64,000 nt of DNA from Nicotiana tabacum (lineage: Eukaryota; Streptophyta; Magnoliopsida; Solanales; Solanaceae). A model generated the notes under the pieces. It was not told the origin of the DNA, did no database searches, and was given only the letters and a program-made list of their open reading frames with translations. Of this stretch, positions 37,610-48,934 are shown piece after piece (within the stretch, counting starts at the first letter, position 1; every line of letters starts with the position of its first letter). Position numbers and translations under genes: made by a program. The stretch spans positions 24,606,822 through 24,670,821 of the forward strand of contig NC_134101.1 in NCBI RefSeq assembly GCF_000715075.1, in the 5' to 3' direction.

Positions 37610-38114
37610 TGTCACGTCCTTAGTAGTTAACTAAGTACATGTGCGGCACTTGACAACTCACTCACGATCTTCCACAACTTGCTCACGTTCTTGCTATGCC
37701 AAATCAGCCTTACTATACTCAAGATCGCTAAGAGAATGGTAGAAAGAACACAAGAGAATTGTTAAAGGAAGCTTTGTATTAGAGAGAACTTGAATTGTTT
37801 GCTTGGTGAATTACAAATAAATGGTCCCCTTTATATACTAGTCTCCTAGGGGTTAGTGTGTAAATATTAATTGTTACACAAGTCCTTAATATTTACAAGA
37901 TAATAGCTTTCTCTAGAATTCTCTACAAGCCTAGAAGATTTCAAGGACTTTCCTAGCAAATCCATAGGGATCTAGGGTCTTCCAAAGGAAATGTCCATAC
38001 ATTTCTAGAATCTTCTCACAAATGCTAGTCTTCCTCTTATGTAAGCTTTCACATGGCTTTAATATATACCAAATGGCACTTATGTGGCATGATGCCAAAT
38101 GGCGGGTCATCACA
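37610..38114 (-). repeat. Element D 5' LTR
   Basis: The minus strand begins TGTGATGACCCGCC and ends ...GACGTGACA; 505 bp. TATATAAAGG at 37828-37837 (minus) is a likely promoter TATA box, conserved in the 3' LTR. Confidence 0.9.
37828..37837 (-). promoter_or_regulatory. TATA box of element D 5' LTR
   Basis: TATATAAAGG, conserved at the same position in the 3' LTR (32533-32542), about 280 bp from the LTR start. Confidence 0.6.
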
Positions 38115-38440
38115 GCTTGCCCCAAAAAAAAGGTGCGCAAGAGAAATTTTAGAAAGGTAAAATATGTATTATGCCAACTTTGTAAAAATATATCTTATTT
38201 TCTATCAGTTTCGTTTGATTTTTAATTCAATGCCAAATCAAATGCAAAATTCTTACTCATTTTGTTTTTCAGTTCTTCGACTTTGTAAAAATGTACTTTT
38301 TTTAATTACGCAAATTTGATTTTTCTCTTTATTTTTTAATCCAAAATCCAGTATGGATTAGAGACGTGCATCAATCATTTCCATCTACTTACCGCTAATA
38401 GCTCTACTATTTTCTATAAGTAATCATGATATGAATTATC
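38115..38440. other. AT-rich stretch, possibly intronic
   Basis: Follows the interrupted exon-like stretch. It is T-rich with a donor-like site at 38156, and nothing coding is recognised. Confidence 0.4.
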
Positions 38441-39062
38441 AATTTAATTCTTTTTAATAGAGGGTGGCTTTTGAATAGCGTTCAGAGTAAGGAAAAATAA
38501 AAAATAGCCTGATTGACAACTGGTCATTGAAAAATAGCCACAGTTTCAAAAGTAATCGGAATTTAATCACTTTTCATGTAAAGAGAAAATCTGAACAAAA
38601 CCACTCTTAAAAATCCAGAAATATTCCCGCATAATCTGCTGGAGTTCGAATTTTTTACATATGAGCTTCCAACATAATGTGATAAAATTTCATAATGTGC
38701 TGGAGTTTCAACATAATACGCGGGAAGTTTATATGCAAGAACTCCATAATTTAGCATATCAATTTAATTCTTTTTAATAGAAGGTGGCTTTTGAATAGCG
38801 TTCAGAGTAAGGAAAAATAAAAAATAGCCTCATTGACAACTGGTAATTGAAAAATAGCCACAGTTTCAAAAGTAATCGGAATTTAATCACTTTTTATATA
38901 AAGATAAAATCTGAACAAAAACACTCTTAAAAATCCAGAAATATTCCCGCATAATCTGCTGGAGTTCGAATTTTTTAGATATGAGCTTCCAGCATAATGT
39001 GCTGGAGTTTCAACATAATACACGGGAAGTTTATATGCAAGAACTCCATAATCTAGCATATT
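38441..39062. repeat. Tandem duplication (320 bp unit) of a MITE-like repeat
   Basis: Unit 1 (38441-38760) and unit 2 (38761-39062) both begin aatttaattctttttaatag and run through gcgttcagagtaagg, aaaaatagccac and gcataatctgctgg with few differences. Unit 1 has about 18 extra bases near 38685. The vocabulary matches the MITE at 6255-6655. Confidence 0.85.
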
Positions 39063-39225
39063 ATGCTGAAACTTTTCGTGTGCTGGAGTTCCAACATAAT
39101 ATGCTGGAAGTTTATACGCAGGAGCCCCATAATCCCGCATATTATGCTGGATTTTTCCGTGTTTCGGCAAAACAATGGCTATTTTTCAATATCTTTACAA
39201 ACACTGTCTATTTTTCGAGTACCAG
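39063..39225. repeat. Remainder of MITE-like repeat, cut by element B
   Basis: Continues the family (agttccaacataatatgctgg-type half-palindromes, then ctatttttcaatatc). The family resumes on the other side of element B at 51799 (ccaaaaactggctagcccgt), so B inserted into this repeat. Confidence 0.65.
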
Positions 39226-39829
39226 TGTCACAACCCGAAATTCTCACCTTCAAGATCGTGATCGCGCCTAACATTTCACTTGCTAGGCAAGCCAACATTA
39301 GAATAATTTTAACCAATTTTAAACAAATTAAATTAAACAGAAGTTTATTACTGAAATAAAGTGTGGATGACCATAACAAATGAACCATCCAAATACATCC
39401 CCGAATCTGGTGTCACAAGTGCACGAGCTTGTAGAATAATACGAACAAGGGTCTGAATAAAATAAAGTTATCTAAAAGAAAGCACACATCTAAATTAAAG
39501 TAGAAGGGGACTTCAGAACTGCGAATGCTGTGCAGTTATACCTCAAGTCTCCTCTGGGTAGTTGAATCTGAGCAAGTGTATGGGATGCCACTGGGACCAA
39601 CTCCAAAATCTGCACAAGAAGTGCAGAGTGTAGTATGAGTACAACCGACCCCATGTACTCTGTAAGTGCCGAGCCTAACCTCGATGAAGTAGTGACGAGG
39701 CTAAGGCAGGTCACTTATATTAACTTGTACGCAATAATAGTAATATCAACAATAATAGAAATAAAATAGGTAACTTTATTTCAACAGTTAAAGCTAACTC
39801 GGAACTCATAACCAATTATTATTTTAATC

Positions 39830-40045
39830 AATTTTCGTTGCGGCGTGCAACCCGTTCCAACAATATAATTCTTCAATAAATTTCCGTTGCGGCGTGTAAC
39901 CCGATCCCCCAATTTATTCATTTATATCCGTTACGGCGTGCAACCCGCTCTAATAATATAAACTTAAAATACAATCCGTTGCGGCGTGAAACCCGATCCT
40001 CCAATTTATTCATTTTTATTTTCGTTGTAGCGTGCAACCTGCTCC
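39830..40045 (-). repeat. Tandem array with GTTGC-GGCGT-GCAAC units (B 3' LTR)
   Basis: Five units about 41-50 bp apart. The first (39837-39851) is a perfect 5 bp stem with a 5 nt loop; the others have one or two changes. A homologous six-unit array is in the 5' LTR (47606-47870). Confidence 0.8.
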
Positions 40046-40994
40046 AACAATATAAATTAACAACTCTTAAAAGTAATAAAAATACTCCAATAAATATCAC
40101 ATTCAATAAGAAACTATTAGACAACAAGCATACAATAATTATGATCTATTTAGAAATAAGTGGTGACAAGTAGCAATTAATTGTGAAAATTAAGGACGAA
40201 ATAGTCAATTTAATAATAAGTATGCTAAATGTCAAGTAGCAATTAAGTCACATAAATCAAATAAGCATGTAATAAATATAGCATGGATTCAAGGCATAAT
40301 ATTTAGCAAGGAATATGAGAGAAATAATTAATATTATAATTAATTCAGGATTTAAAATAATTTATGATTTTTAAATAATTATGCATCGTTCACATGAATT
40401 TCATATAACAAATAATTCAAGGGTTCTATTCCCTCAAGTCAAGGTTAACCACGACACTTACCTCGCTTTGCAACCAAATTCAAGATTCCAATTAACCTCT
40501 GCCTCGTGAATTCGTGTCTGAAATCCTCAAATCTAGTCATAAACAATTCAATATACTCAACACGAATCGTAGGAATCAATTCCATATGAATTTACTAATT
40601 TATTCGGATTAAAATCCGAAATTAATTTTAAAAATCGACAGTGGGACCCACATTTTGAATCCCAAAAAAACTCATAAAATCTGAACACTCGTTCCGATAC
40701 GAGTTCAACCATATAAATTTTATCGAATTCCAACATCGAATTTACCTTCAAATCTTCATTTTATATTTTTGGAAGATTTTATAAAAATCTGATTTTTCTT
40801 CCATAAATTTACGGATTCATGATGTAAATAAGTATGGAATCATGGAATATAATCAATATAGGATAAAGAACACTTACCCCAATATTTTTCCATGAAAATC
40901 GCCCAATAATCGCCTTACCCGAGCTCAAAATCGTGAATAATAAAAAGATGGGGCGAAATCCCATTTCCAGAACTTAAGTTCTGTTGTCCAGTCA

Positions 40995-41605
40995 TTTACC
41001 CTATGCGATTGCGGCCAAACTTCCTCGAAGTACAAAAACTTTCCAGCATTTTTTTACTCTACGCGATCGCGGCCATTCTCCCGCGATCGCGAAGAACAAA
41101 ACCTTCTCCAACTCTTCCGGACAGCCTCTAGTATAATGGTCATAACCTTTTGTACAAAACTCCAAATAATAAATGGTTTATCTTTATGAAAACTAGACAC
41201 AAAGATCTACAACTTTCATGGTTGGTCATCTTCTAATTTATTATATATTTCGAGATTTAAGCTGTCAAAGTCAGCCTTGTGCAACACAAATTTCTTCTTC
41301 GCGATTTCCAAACATCTTCCCGGACAGCCAGTAGTATACCAATCATAAATTTTTGTACACAACTCCAAATCCAAATGGTTTGCTTTTATGAAAACTAGAC
41401 ACAAAGGGCTACAACTTTCATTTTTTGATCATCTCCAAATTCCTTATAGATTGCGAGATATAAGCTTCCAAAGTGGGATCACTGCAGCAAAAGTTTCCTC
41501 TACGCGATCGCGAAAGGTAATCCGCGATCGCGAAGCACTGGTCAATTTCTCCCATTTCACTCATCGCGATCGCGGAAAATTACCTGCTATCGCATAGCAC
41601 ACTGC
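40995..41605 (-). repeat. GCGATCGC palindrome array (B 3' LTR)
   Basis: Units such as tacgcgatcgcgg, cccgcgatcgcgaag and atcgcgatcgcgg, several decayed to gattgc or gctatcgc. They are spread over about 600 bp. Confidence 0.75.
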
Positions 41606-42309
41606 TATAGCCAAAAACCAATAGCTAAAAATGTCCTAGAAATGGTCTGAAACCACCCCGAAACTCACCCGAGCCCCTCGGGACCCCATCCGAATATTCC
41701 AACAAGTCTCGAAATATAATACGGACTTACTCCGGGTTTCAAATCACGTCAAATAACAACAAAATTACAATTCACACCTCGATTCAGACTTATGAGTTTC
41801 AAACTTTTCAATTTACAAAACTTGTGCCGAAACATGTTAAATGAATCCGGAATGATTTCAAATTTAGCACACAAGTCATGAATGACATAACAGAGCTATT
41901 CCAATTTTCGGAATCTCAATTCGAGCCCAATATCAATAAAGTCAACTCCGCTGTCAAACTTTGGAAATCTTTAGCCTTTATATTTCTAGTTTCCATTAAA
42001 TAGAGATAAATTGAGCTAGGGACCTCCGAATTTGATTCCGGACATACGCCCAAGTCTCAAATCACGATACGGACCTGCTGGAACTGTCAAAACACTTATC
42101 CGGGTCCGTTTGTTTAAAATATTGACCGAAGTCAACTTAGTTAAGTTTAAATCTCTATTTCATAATTTAATCCATTTTTCACATTAAAACTTTTCGGAAC
42201 ATTATTCGGACTATGCACGCAAGTCGAGGAATAATGAATAGAGCAATTTGAGGTCTCAGAACACAGAAATAATTTATTAAATTTAAATATTACCTATCGG
42301 GTCATCACA

Positions 42310-42321
42310 TTCTCCACCTCT
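42310..42321 (-). promoter_or_regulatory. Polypurine tract, element B
   Basis: The minus strand reads tagaggtggagaa just before TGTGATGACC of the 3' LTR, as in elements A and C. Confidence 0.8.
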
Positions 42322-42389
42322 AAAAGAAACGTTCGTCCTCGAACGGAATTAGAAAATTACTTGAACTGGTGAAAAGGTGTGGATATCTA

Positions 42390-43730
42390 CTCCGCATGTC
42401 CGATTCGGACTCCCAGATGCCAGATAGCTGCCTCAATCGGCTGACCTCTCCATTGCACCCGAACTGAAGGATAATTCTTAGATCTCAATTGTCGAACCTG
42501 CCGGGCTAGAATAGCTATCGGCTCCTCCTCATAAGTTAAATCCTTGTCCAATTGGACTGAGCTGAAGTCTAATACATGGGACAAATCACCATGATATTTC
42601 TGGAGCATGGACACATAGAACACCAGGATGAATTGTTGATAAATTAGGTGGTAATGCAAGCATGTAAGCTACTTCACTCACCCTTTCAAGAATTTCAAAG
42701 GGTCTTATATATCCAGGACTTAACTTGTCCCTCTTTCCGAATCTCATTACACCCTTCATGAGTGAAACCCGGAGCAATACTCTTTCTCCATCCATGGATG
42801 CAACATCACGAACTTTACGATCAACATAACTCTTTTGCCTAGACTGAGTTGTGCGAAGTCGATCCTGAATGATCTTGACCTTATCCAAGGCATCCTGCAC
42901 CAAATCGGTACCCAACAACCAAGCCTCTCCCGGTTCAAACCAGCCAACTGGCGAATGACACCGTCTCCCGTATAATGCTTCATATGGATCCATCTGAATA
43001 CTCGACTGATAGCTATTATTATAGGCAAACTCCGTAAGTGGCAAGAACTGATCCTAAGAACCTCTAAAGTCTATAACACAAGCCCAAAGCATATCTTCCA
43101 ATATCTGGATAGTGCGATCTAACTGTCCATCTGTCTGTGGATGAAATTAATTCAACTCGCGTTCCTAACTCACATTGTACAACCCTCCAAAAGTGTGAAG
43201 TAAATTGCGTACCTCGATCTAAAATAATAGACACAGGCACACCGTGAAGGCGGACAATCTCACGAATGTAAATTTTAGCTAACCGCTCTGAAGAATAGGT
43301 AACTGCCACTGGAAGGAAATGTGCTGACTTGGTCAACCTGTCCACAATGACCCAAACTGCGTCAAATTTTCTCTGAGTCCGTGGGAGCCCAACAATAAAA
43401 TCCATAGTGATACGCTCCCACTTCCACTCGGGAATTTCTAACTTCTGAAGAAAACCACCAGGTCTTTGATGCTCGTACTTAACTTGTTGACAATTTAGAC
43501 ATCGAGCTACATATGCCACTATATACTTTTTCATTCTCCTCCACCAATAATATTGCCACAAATCTTGATACATTTTGGCGGCACCTTGATGAATAGAATA
43601 CCTGGAACTGTGTGCCTCTTCAAGAATTAATTCACAAAGCCTATCCATATTAGGCACACAAATACGACCTTGCATACACAGAACTCCATCTTCCCCCATA
43701 GCAACTTGTTTGGCGTCACCGTGTCACACC
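42390..43730 (-). pseudogene. Element B integrase and chromodomain-like tail
   Basis: The HHCC zinc region reads HSSRYSIHQGAAKMYQD ... CLNCQQ. The core keeps both catalytic Asp (ITMDFIVGLP, ILDRGTQFTS). A small deletion near 43150 shifts the frame, and in the continuing frame the catalytic Glu position reads Asp (GQLDR). Downstream are [29 protein letters not shown], the GPFEVL-like module (RPFEILERVSEVAYMLALPP) and RQVRQLRSKNYPSVRVQWRG, the start of the Tekay chromodomain. After this WRGQPIEAA... the chromodomain is degraded. The lesions rule out function. Confidence 0.85.
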
Positions 43731-43784
43731 GTGTCCTTAAGGACAAGCAAATGAGGATCATCATATTGTCTCTCTCTGATGCGC

Positions 43785-44400
43785 TCATATAAAGAAGACC
43801 AAGCAACTATGCAAGCTAGATTCTGAAACATCTAACCTCACTAACTGATTACCCAAAGTCTGAACATCTGCAGCTAACGGTCTCTCACCAACCGGAATAT
43901 AAGCAAGGCTGCCCATACTCACAGCCTTTCTACTCAAAGCATCGACCACCACATTAGCCTTTCCGGGGTTGTACAAAATGGTGATATCATAATCTTTCAA
44001 CAGCTCCAACCATCTTCTCTGCCTCAAATTAAGATCTTTTCATTTGAACAAATACTGAAGGCTACGATGATCAGTAAATACCTCACACGAGACACCGTAA
44101 AGGTAATGCCTCCAAATCTTCAGCGCATGAACAATAGCTGCCAATTCTAAGTCATGAACATGATAATTCTTCTCATGAACTTTCAACTGCCGCGATGTAT
44201 AAGCAATCACTCTGCCATCTTGCATTAATACTATACCAAGTCCAATATGAGATGCATCACAATACACCATGTAAGACCCCGAACCTGTAAGTAATACCAA
44301 TATTGGGGATATAGTAAAAGTTGTCTTGAGCTTTTGAAAGCTCTTCTCACACTCTTCGGTCCACCTGAATGGAGCACCCTTTTGGGTCAATCTGGTCTTA
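43785..44400 (-). pseudogene. Element B RNase H domain (RT missing)
   Basis: The minus-strand frame opens at the RT/RNase H junction ([20 protein letters not shown]) and includes all RNase H acidic landmarks: [22 protein letters not shown] and [11 protein letters not shown] stop near 44040 separates it from [20 protein letters not shown], which leads into the integrase. RNase H would degrade the RNA template after reverse transcription. Upstream of about 44400 the coding sequence ends abruptly and the A/B noncoding block begins, so no RT catalytic core exists here. Confidence 0.85.
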
Positions 44401-45215
44401 ATAGTTGTTCATAATCAGTTACAGAATCGTCAATTAACTTCATATTAACAAAACTCTCGTTTCAAACCTTCACAATACTGATAACGAGATGTGAGGCACG
44501 AAGACCTCATAATTATTTACCCGAATTAACGAGTCACATTTAATGCCACCTGGGTAGGCACCTACCTCGTAGGTTAAAACTCAATAATTACAACACGAAT
44601 TTGGAAAATATGCACAGAGATTTTCATACAAGAATTTTCAAATAAACCTAACAGCCATGACTCCCTATTAGTACTATAGTACAAATTTAATTTCACAAGG
44701 GAGAACTTAAACACAAGAATTTTTATCACAAGGATCTCGTCCTTATATAACTTCCACCGCAACTCGTAGCCCAGCTTAAACATATCAATTTATATTAAAA
44801 TGCGAGGATCTCATCCTCAGTTTTGAATAACAAGTATTATGCACTCGTGCCAATCGAAATTTTCCATTTTCTCTTTTTAAATAATTTTTGTTAAACAAAA
44901 TCACAACACATAATGAACCCCACACCTGTAGGGCATATAATTCATAATTTGTATTTAATCATCCAAAAATTACATCGAAACTTACCGAAATGAGTAATCG
45001 AAAGCCACCTTTAGCCTCGCAGCTCTTATTAGTGTCCAACATGGAATTATAGGCGTAGTTATCTCCATAGAATCTCCCAACATGAGTAAACACATAAGTA
45101 TATTATAGAATTACGAAGCGCACTCATAAGTGGAGCACAATAGGAGGATTCGCCTCAATACTCAGACCCGAATAAATTTAAGAAAATTATTCCTTTATAT
45201 TAAATCAAGGTCATA
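44401..45215 (-). other. Noncoding block shared with element A (in place of protease tail and RT)
   Basis: On the minus strand this runs parallel to 25290-26095 of element A, from the degraded protease (SVSFDVIFG near 44965) through gaattatatgccctac and tatgaggtcttcgtgcctcac to gattatgaacaactatta (about 44400). It carries perfect hairpins GAGGAT-CTC-ATCCTC (44804-44818) and ACCTAC-CTC-GTAGGT (44560-44574). One frame (44783-44574) is open in B and closed in A. Confidence 0.75.
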
Positions 45216-46020
45216 CCTGTAACGACACCATCTGATGTTGCGACCTCAGCCATACCATAAAATACATATCAACGGGCTGGGCCTCCACATCTAGGATGCC
45301 CTCTACCTGCCCGTCCTCCACCCCTAACTGGTCGTGTAGGTGGTGTAGTAACTGCAATGGGGCACGTGGCCTAAGTGCTTTGATGAAATATGTCTCTCCC
45401 AAGTCTGGGACAATTTTCTCATGATGTTCCTAGTATCACCGTATTTATAACAACCCCTTTGCTGGTTTGGCTGCTCATACTGAGTCTGTGCCAGATAACT
45501 GGAATAACCATTGTAGGAAACTCATGTCGGTAGCGCATTAAAAGTACTTACTGGAGCACCCTGAGTAATCCGATGTGCGGACTGGGCTGGCTGACTGCCC
45601 GAGCCCCCTCCATAATGATTTATACTTGCAGAGTAGAATCCACTAAATCCTCCAAAACCTCGAGACCTCTTGGTAGCCTTAGTTTTCTTTTTTTTTTTCC
45701 TCCCCCGAATACGTTCTAATATCTTGGCAATTTCTACCACTAGCGGAAATGAAGTATCAGCCTGTAGCTCCCGAGTCGTACAAAATTTTACGATCATAAT
45801 TAAGTCCTTTAATTAGTCTGTGGACTCGCTCTCAAGCTGTAGGAACCAAAGTAAGAGTATGGCGGTCTAACTTATTGAACCTGATGGCATATTCTGACAC
45901 CGTCATGGTGACCTGACTCAACCATTCAAACCCTATGCGCCACACATTACAGAGAGTCCGGGAAACAAACTCTTTCAAAAGCGTTTCTGAGAACTGAGCC
46001 AAGTGGGCGGTATTGCATTG
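45200..46020 (-). pseudogene. Element B gag remnant, zinc knuckle destroyed
   Basis: Capsid text near 46000-45870 reads AQFSETLLKEFVSRTL and VTMTVSEYAIRFNKL, matching other Gags in the window. A Lys-rich stretch (RGRKKKKKTKATKRSRGFGG) follows. The knuckle at 45411-45452 reads CYKYGDTRNIMRKL: compared with CYECGDTxHIMRDC of element A, the second Cys is Tyr, His is Asn and the last Cys is Leu. The Gly-rich tail and pre-protease segment (EVATSDGVVTGM) follow near 45320-45230. Several stops are present. Confidence 0.8.
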
Positions 46021-46800
46021 GCTGGTCTGTCCCCTTCATATGCTTGCCACGAACACCGGTGTGGAGAATTATCTCTCCCAAGGCCAATTTCTTCTTTTTT
46101 ATGCTAACTCAACATTGCTGAGTTGACCCATTTCGTAACATACTCTTCGATTCTTCTTTGAGGTAACCCTTACCCCTATTTATACACAACGATCACAAAA
46201 GTAGAGCTCCATACAGACAAATCTTGGCACGAACCACATAGTCCATAATCTCATCAACCATTGTACTTCCTCCGGAGCACCCCAATGTCCGTAACCGTGA
46301 CATCCACATTGAGTAGACCTTCTGTAAATTTAAAATTGTTTCTCTAACTCCTTCGGTACTGAAGTATAGGATTATTAAGGAGGTGGACATACCGCAAGTC
46401 CCAACCTTATCCCCTACAAAATCTTAGGCCTTAAACATGTGTAAATTTTGGGGAACCTTTCAGTACCACATATATACATTTCAGGCCCAAACTGATATAA
46501 CACATGACCCCGTAATCCATCCATTGATAGTGGACTCCCCCACTTGGCGCGAAGTCATAGGTCACAGCGTATGATGATCCACAATATTAACCTTCATAGC
46601 TCGTATAAATCAACCACATGCCAAGGTCCGTTGCACCCCCTATATGATTCATTGGGTGATCTCTCAATATATCGGTATCTTCAGTTGAAACCACACGTTG
46701 AGGAAATGTTTGAGAATCTCTGACTCCCTCGTAGTCCATCTGCGGCATCACAAACCGTCGATGCACAACTGATACTGAGTGCGCAATGTCATACACGAGT
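46021..46800 (-). other. Unexplained block where the gag N-terminus is expected
   Basis: Between the normal leader (46980-46800, which parallels 23649-23820 of element A) and the gag capsid text at about 46020, the sequence bears no resemblance to the MVRTR-type Gag start of elements A and C. A short minus frame (46832-46587, VHRRFVMPQMDYEGVRDSQ) is open. Function unknown; it could be a foreign insertion or a different 5' region in this subfamily. Confidence 0.5.
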
Positions 46801-46981
46801 GGATACAAAGGAATATGAGATATATGTTTCAAGCTAAATCAATGTCGCACGATAAGGAATGAAAGAAGTAGAACAATTCCTAAACTTTGTAGCCTTTGAA
46901 AGATAAGTACAGACGTCTCCATACAGATCCTTCAGACTCTACTAAGCTTGCTCGTGACCCGTGAGACCTAGGTAACCTAGT

Positions 46982-46993
46982 GCTCTGATACCA
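46982..46993 (-). promoter_or_regulatory. Primer-binding site, element B
   Basis: Perfect TGGTATCAGAGC on the minus strand, three bases inside the 5' LTR end. Confidence 0.9.
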
Positions 46994-47599
46994 ACTTGTC
47001 ACGATCCGAAATTTCCACCTTCAAGACCGTGATGGCGTCTAACATTTCACTTGCTAGGCAAGCCAACATTAGAAAATTTTTAACCATTTTAAAACAAATT
47101 AAACTAAACGGAAGTTCATTACTGAAATAAAATGCGGAAGACCATAACAAACGAACCATCCAAATACATCCCTGAATCTGGTGTAACAAGTGCACAAGCT
47201 TATAGAACAATACAAACAAGGGTTTGAATAAAACAAAGTTGTCTGAAAGAAATCACACAGCTAAATTAAAGTAGAAGGGAACTTCAGAACTGCGGACGCC
47301 GTGCAGTTATACCTCAAGTCTCCTCTGGGTAGCTGAATCGGAGCAAGTCTATAGTACGCCTGCTAGGACCAACTCCAAAATCTATACAAGAAGTGCAGAG
47401 TGTAGTATGAGTACAACCGACCTCATGTACTCTGTAAGTGCCGAGCCTAACCTCGACGAAGTAGTGACGAGGCTAAGGCGGGTCACTTACATTAACATGT
47501 ACGCAATAATAGTAATAACAACAATAATAAAAATAAAACAGGTAACTTATTTGAACAGTTGAAGCCAACTCGGCAGTCATAACTAATTATTATTTTAAT

Positions 47600-47875
47600 A
47601 AATTTTCGTTGCGGCGTGCAACCCGTTCCAACAATATAATTCTTCAATAAATTTCCGTTGCGGTGTGAAACCCGCTCCAACAATATAAACTTAAAATATA
47701 TTCCGTTGCGGCGTACAACCTGATCCCCAATTTATTCATTTTCATATCTATTGCGGCGTGCAACCCACTCCAATAATATAAACTTAACATACAATCCGTT
47801 GCGGCGTGCAACCCGATCCCCCAATTTATTAATTTTTATTTCCGTTGTGGCGTGCAACCCGCTCCAACAATATAA
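47600..47875 (-). repeat. Tandem array with GTTGC-GGCGT-GCAAC units (B 5' LTR)
   Basis: Six units with one or two substitutions each; counterpart of 39830-40045. Confidence 0.8.
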
Positions 47876-48934
47876 ATTAACAACTCTTAAAGGTAATAAA
47901 AATACTCCAATAAATATCACATTCAATAAGAAACTATTAGATAAGAAGCATACAATAATTATGATCTATTTAGAAATAAGTGATGACAAGTAACAATTAA
48001 TTATGAAAATTAAGGATGAAATAGGCAATTTAGTGATTAGTATGCTAAATGTCAAGTAGCAATTAAGTCACATAAATCAAATAAGCATGTAGCAATTATA
48101 GTATGGATTCAAGGCATAATATTGAGCAAGGAATATGAGAGAAACAATTAATATAATAATTAATTCATGAATTAAAATAATTTATGATTTTTAAATAATT
48201 ATGCAAATAATTAATTTGATGACATATAGACACTCGTCACATCGCCTATACGTCGTTTACATGAATTTCACATAACAAATAATTCAAGGGTTCTATTCCC
48301 TCAAGTCAAGGTTAACTACGACACTTACCTCGCTTTGCAACTAAATTCAAGATTTCAATAAACCTTTGCCTCGCAAATTCATGTCTGAAATCCTCAAATC
48401 TAGTCATAAAACATTCAATATACTCAACATGAATCGTAAGAATTAATTCCATATGAATTTACTAATTTTTTCGAATTAAAATCCGAAATTCATTTTAAAA
48501 ATCGACAGTGGGACCCACGTCTCGAATCCTGAAAAACTCACAAAATCTGAACACCCGTTCCGATACGTGTTCAATCATACAAAATTTATCGAATTTCGAC
48601 ATCAGATTGACCTTCAAATCTTCATTTTACATTTTTAGAAGATTTTATAAAAATCTGATTTTTCTTCCATAAATTCATGGATTCATGATGTAAATGAGTA
48701 TGGAAGCATGAAATATAATCAATATAGGATAAGGAACACTTACCCCAATATTTTTCTGTGAAAATCGCCCAAAATTCGCCTTACCCGATCTCAAAATCGT
48801 GAATAATGAAAAAATGGGACGAAATCCCATTTCCAAAACTTAAGTTCTGTTGCCTAGTCATTTACCCTATGCGATCACAGCCAAACTCCTACGAAGCACA
48901 AAATTTTTCCAGCATTTGTTTACTCTATGCGATC

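Larger units (their letters stand above)
32315..38114 (-). mobile_element. Element D: chromovirus with 0.5 kb LTRs (Galadriel/Reina-like)
   Basis: 5' LTR 37610-38114, PBS 37595-37606, gag 37575 to about 36310, protease-RT-RNase H about 36300-34000, integrase and chromodomain about 34480-32830, polypurine tract 32818-32829, 3' LTR 32315-32817. A gctt repeat flanks both ends. The two LTRs differ at roughly 35 of about 503 positions by my count, so insertion is not recent. Stops, a frameshift and altered catalytic residues make it defective. Confidence 0.9.
39226..42309 (-). repeat. Element B 3' LTR
   Basis: The minus strand begins TGTGATGACCC (42309) and ends ...GGGTTGTGACA (39226), 3.1 kb. 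It holds the GCGATCGC array (40995-41605), five gttgcggcgtgcaac units (39837-40040) and the conserved late-LTR block (39590-39705). Confidence 0.85.

Noticed and set aside
35919..37630. Several plus-strand open frames across element D
   Set aside because: They are antisense shadows of the gag-pol coding strand.
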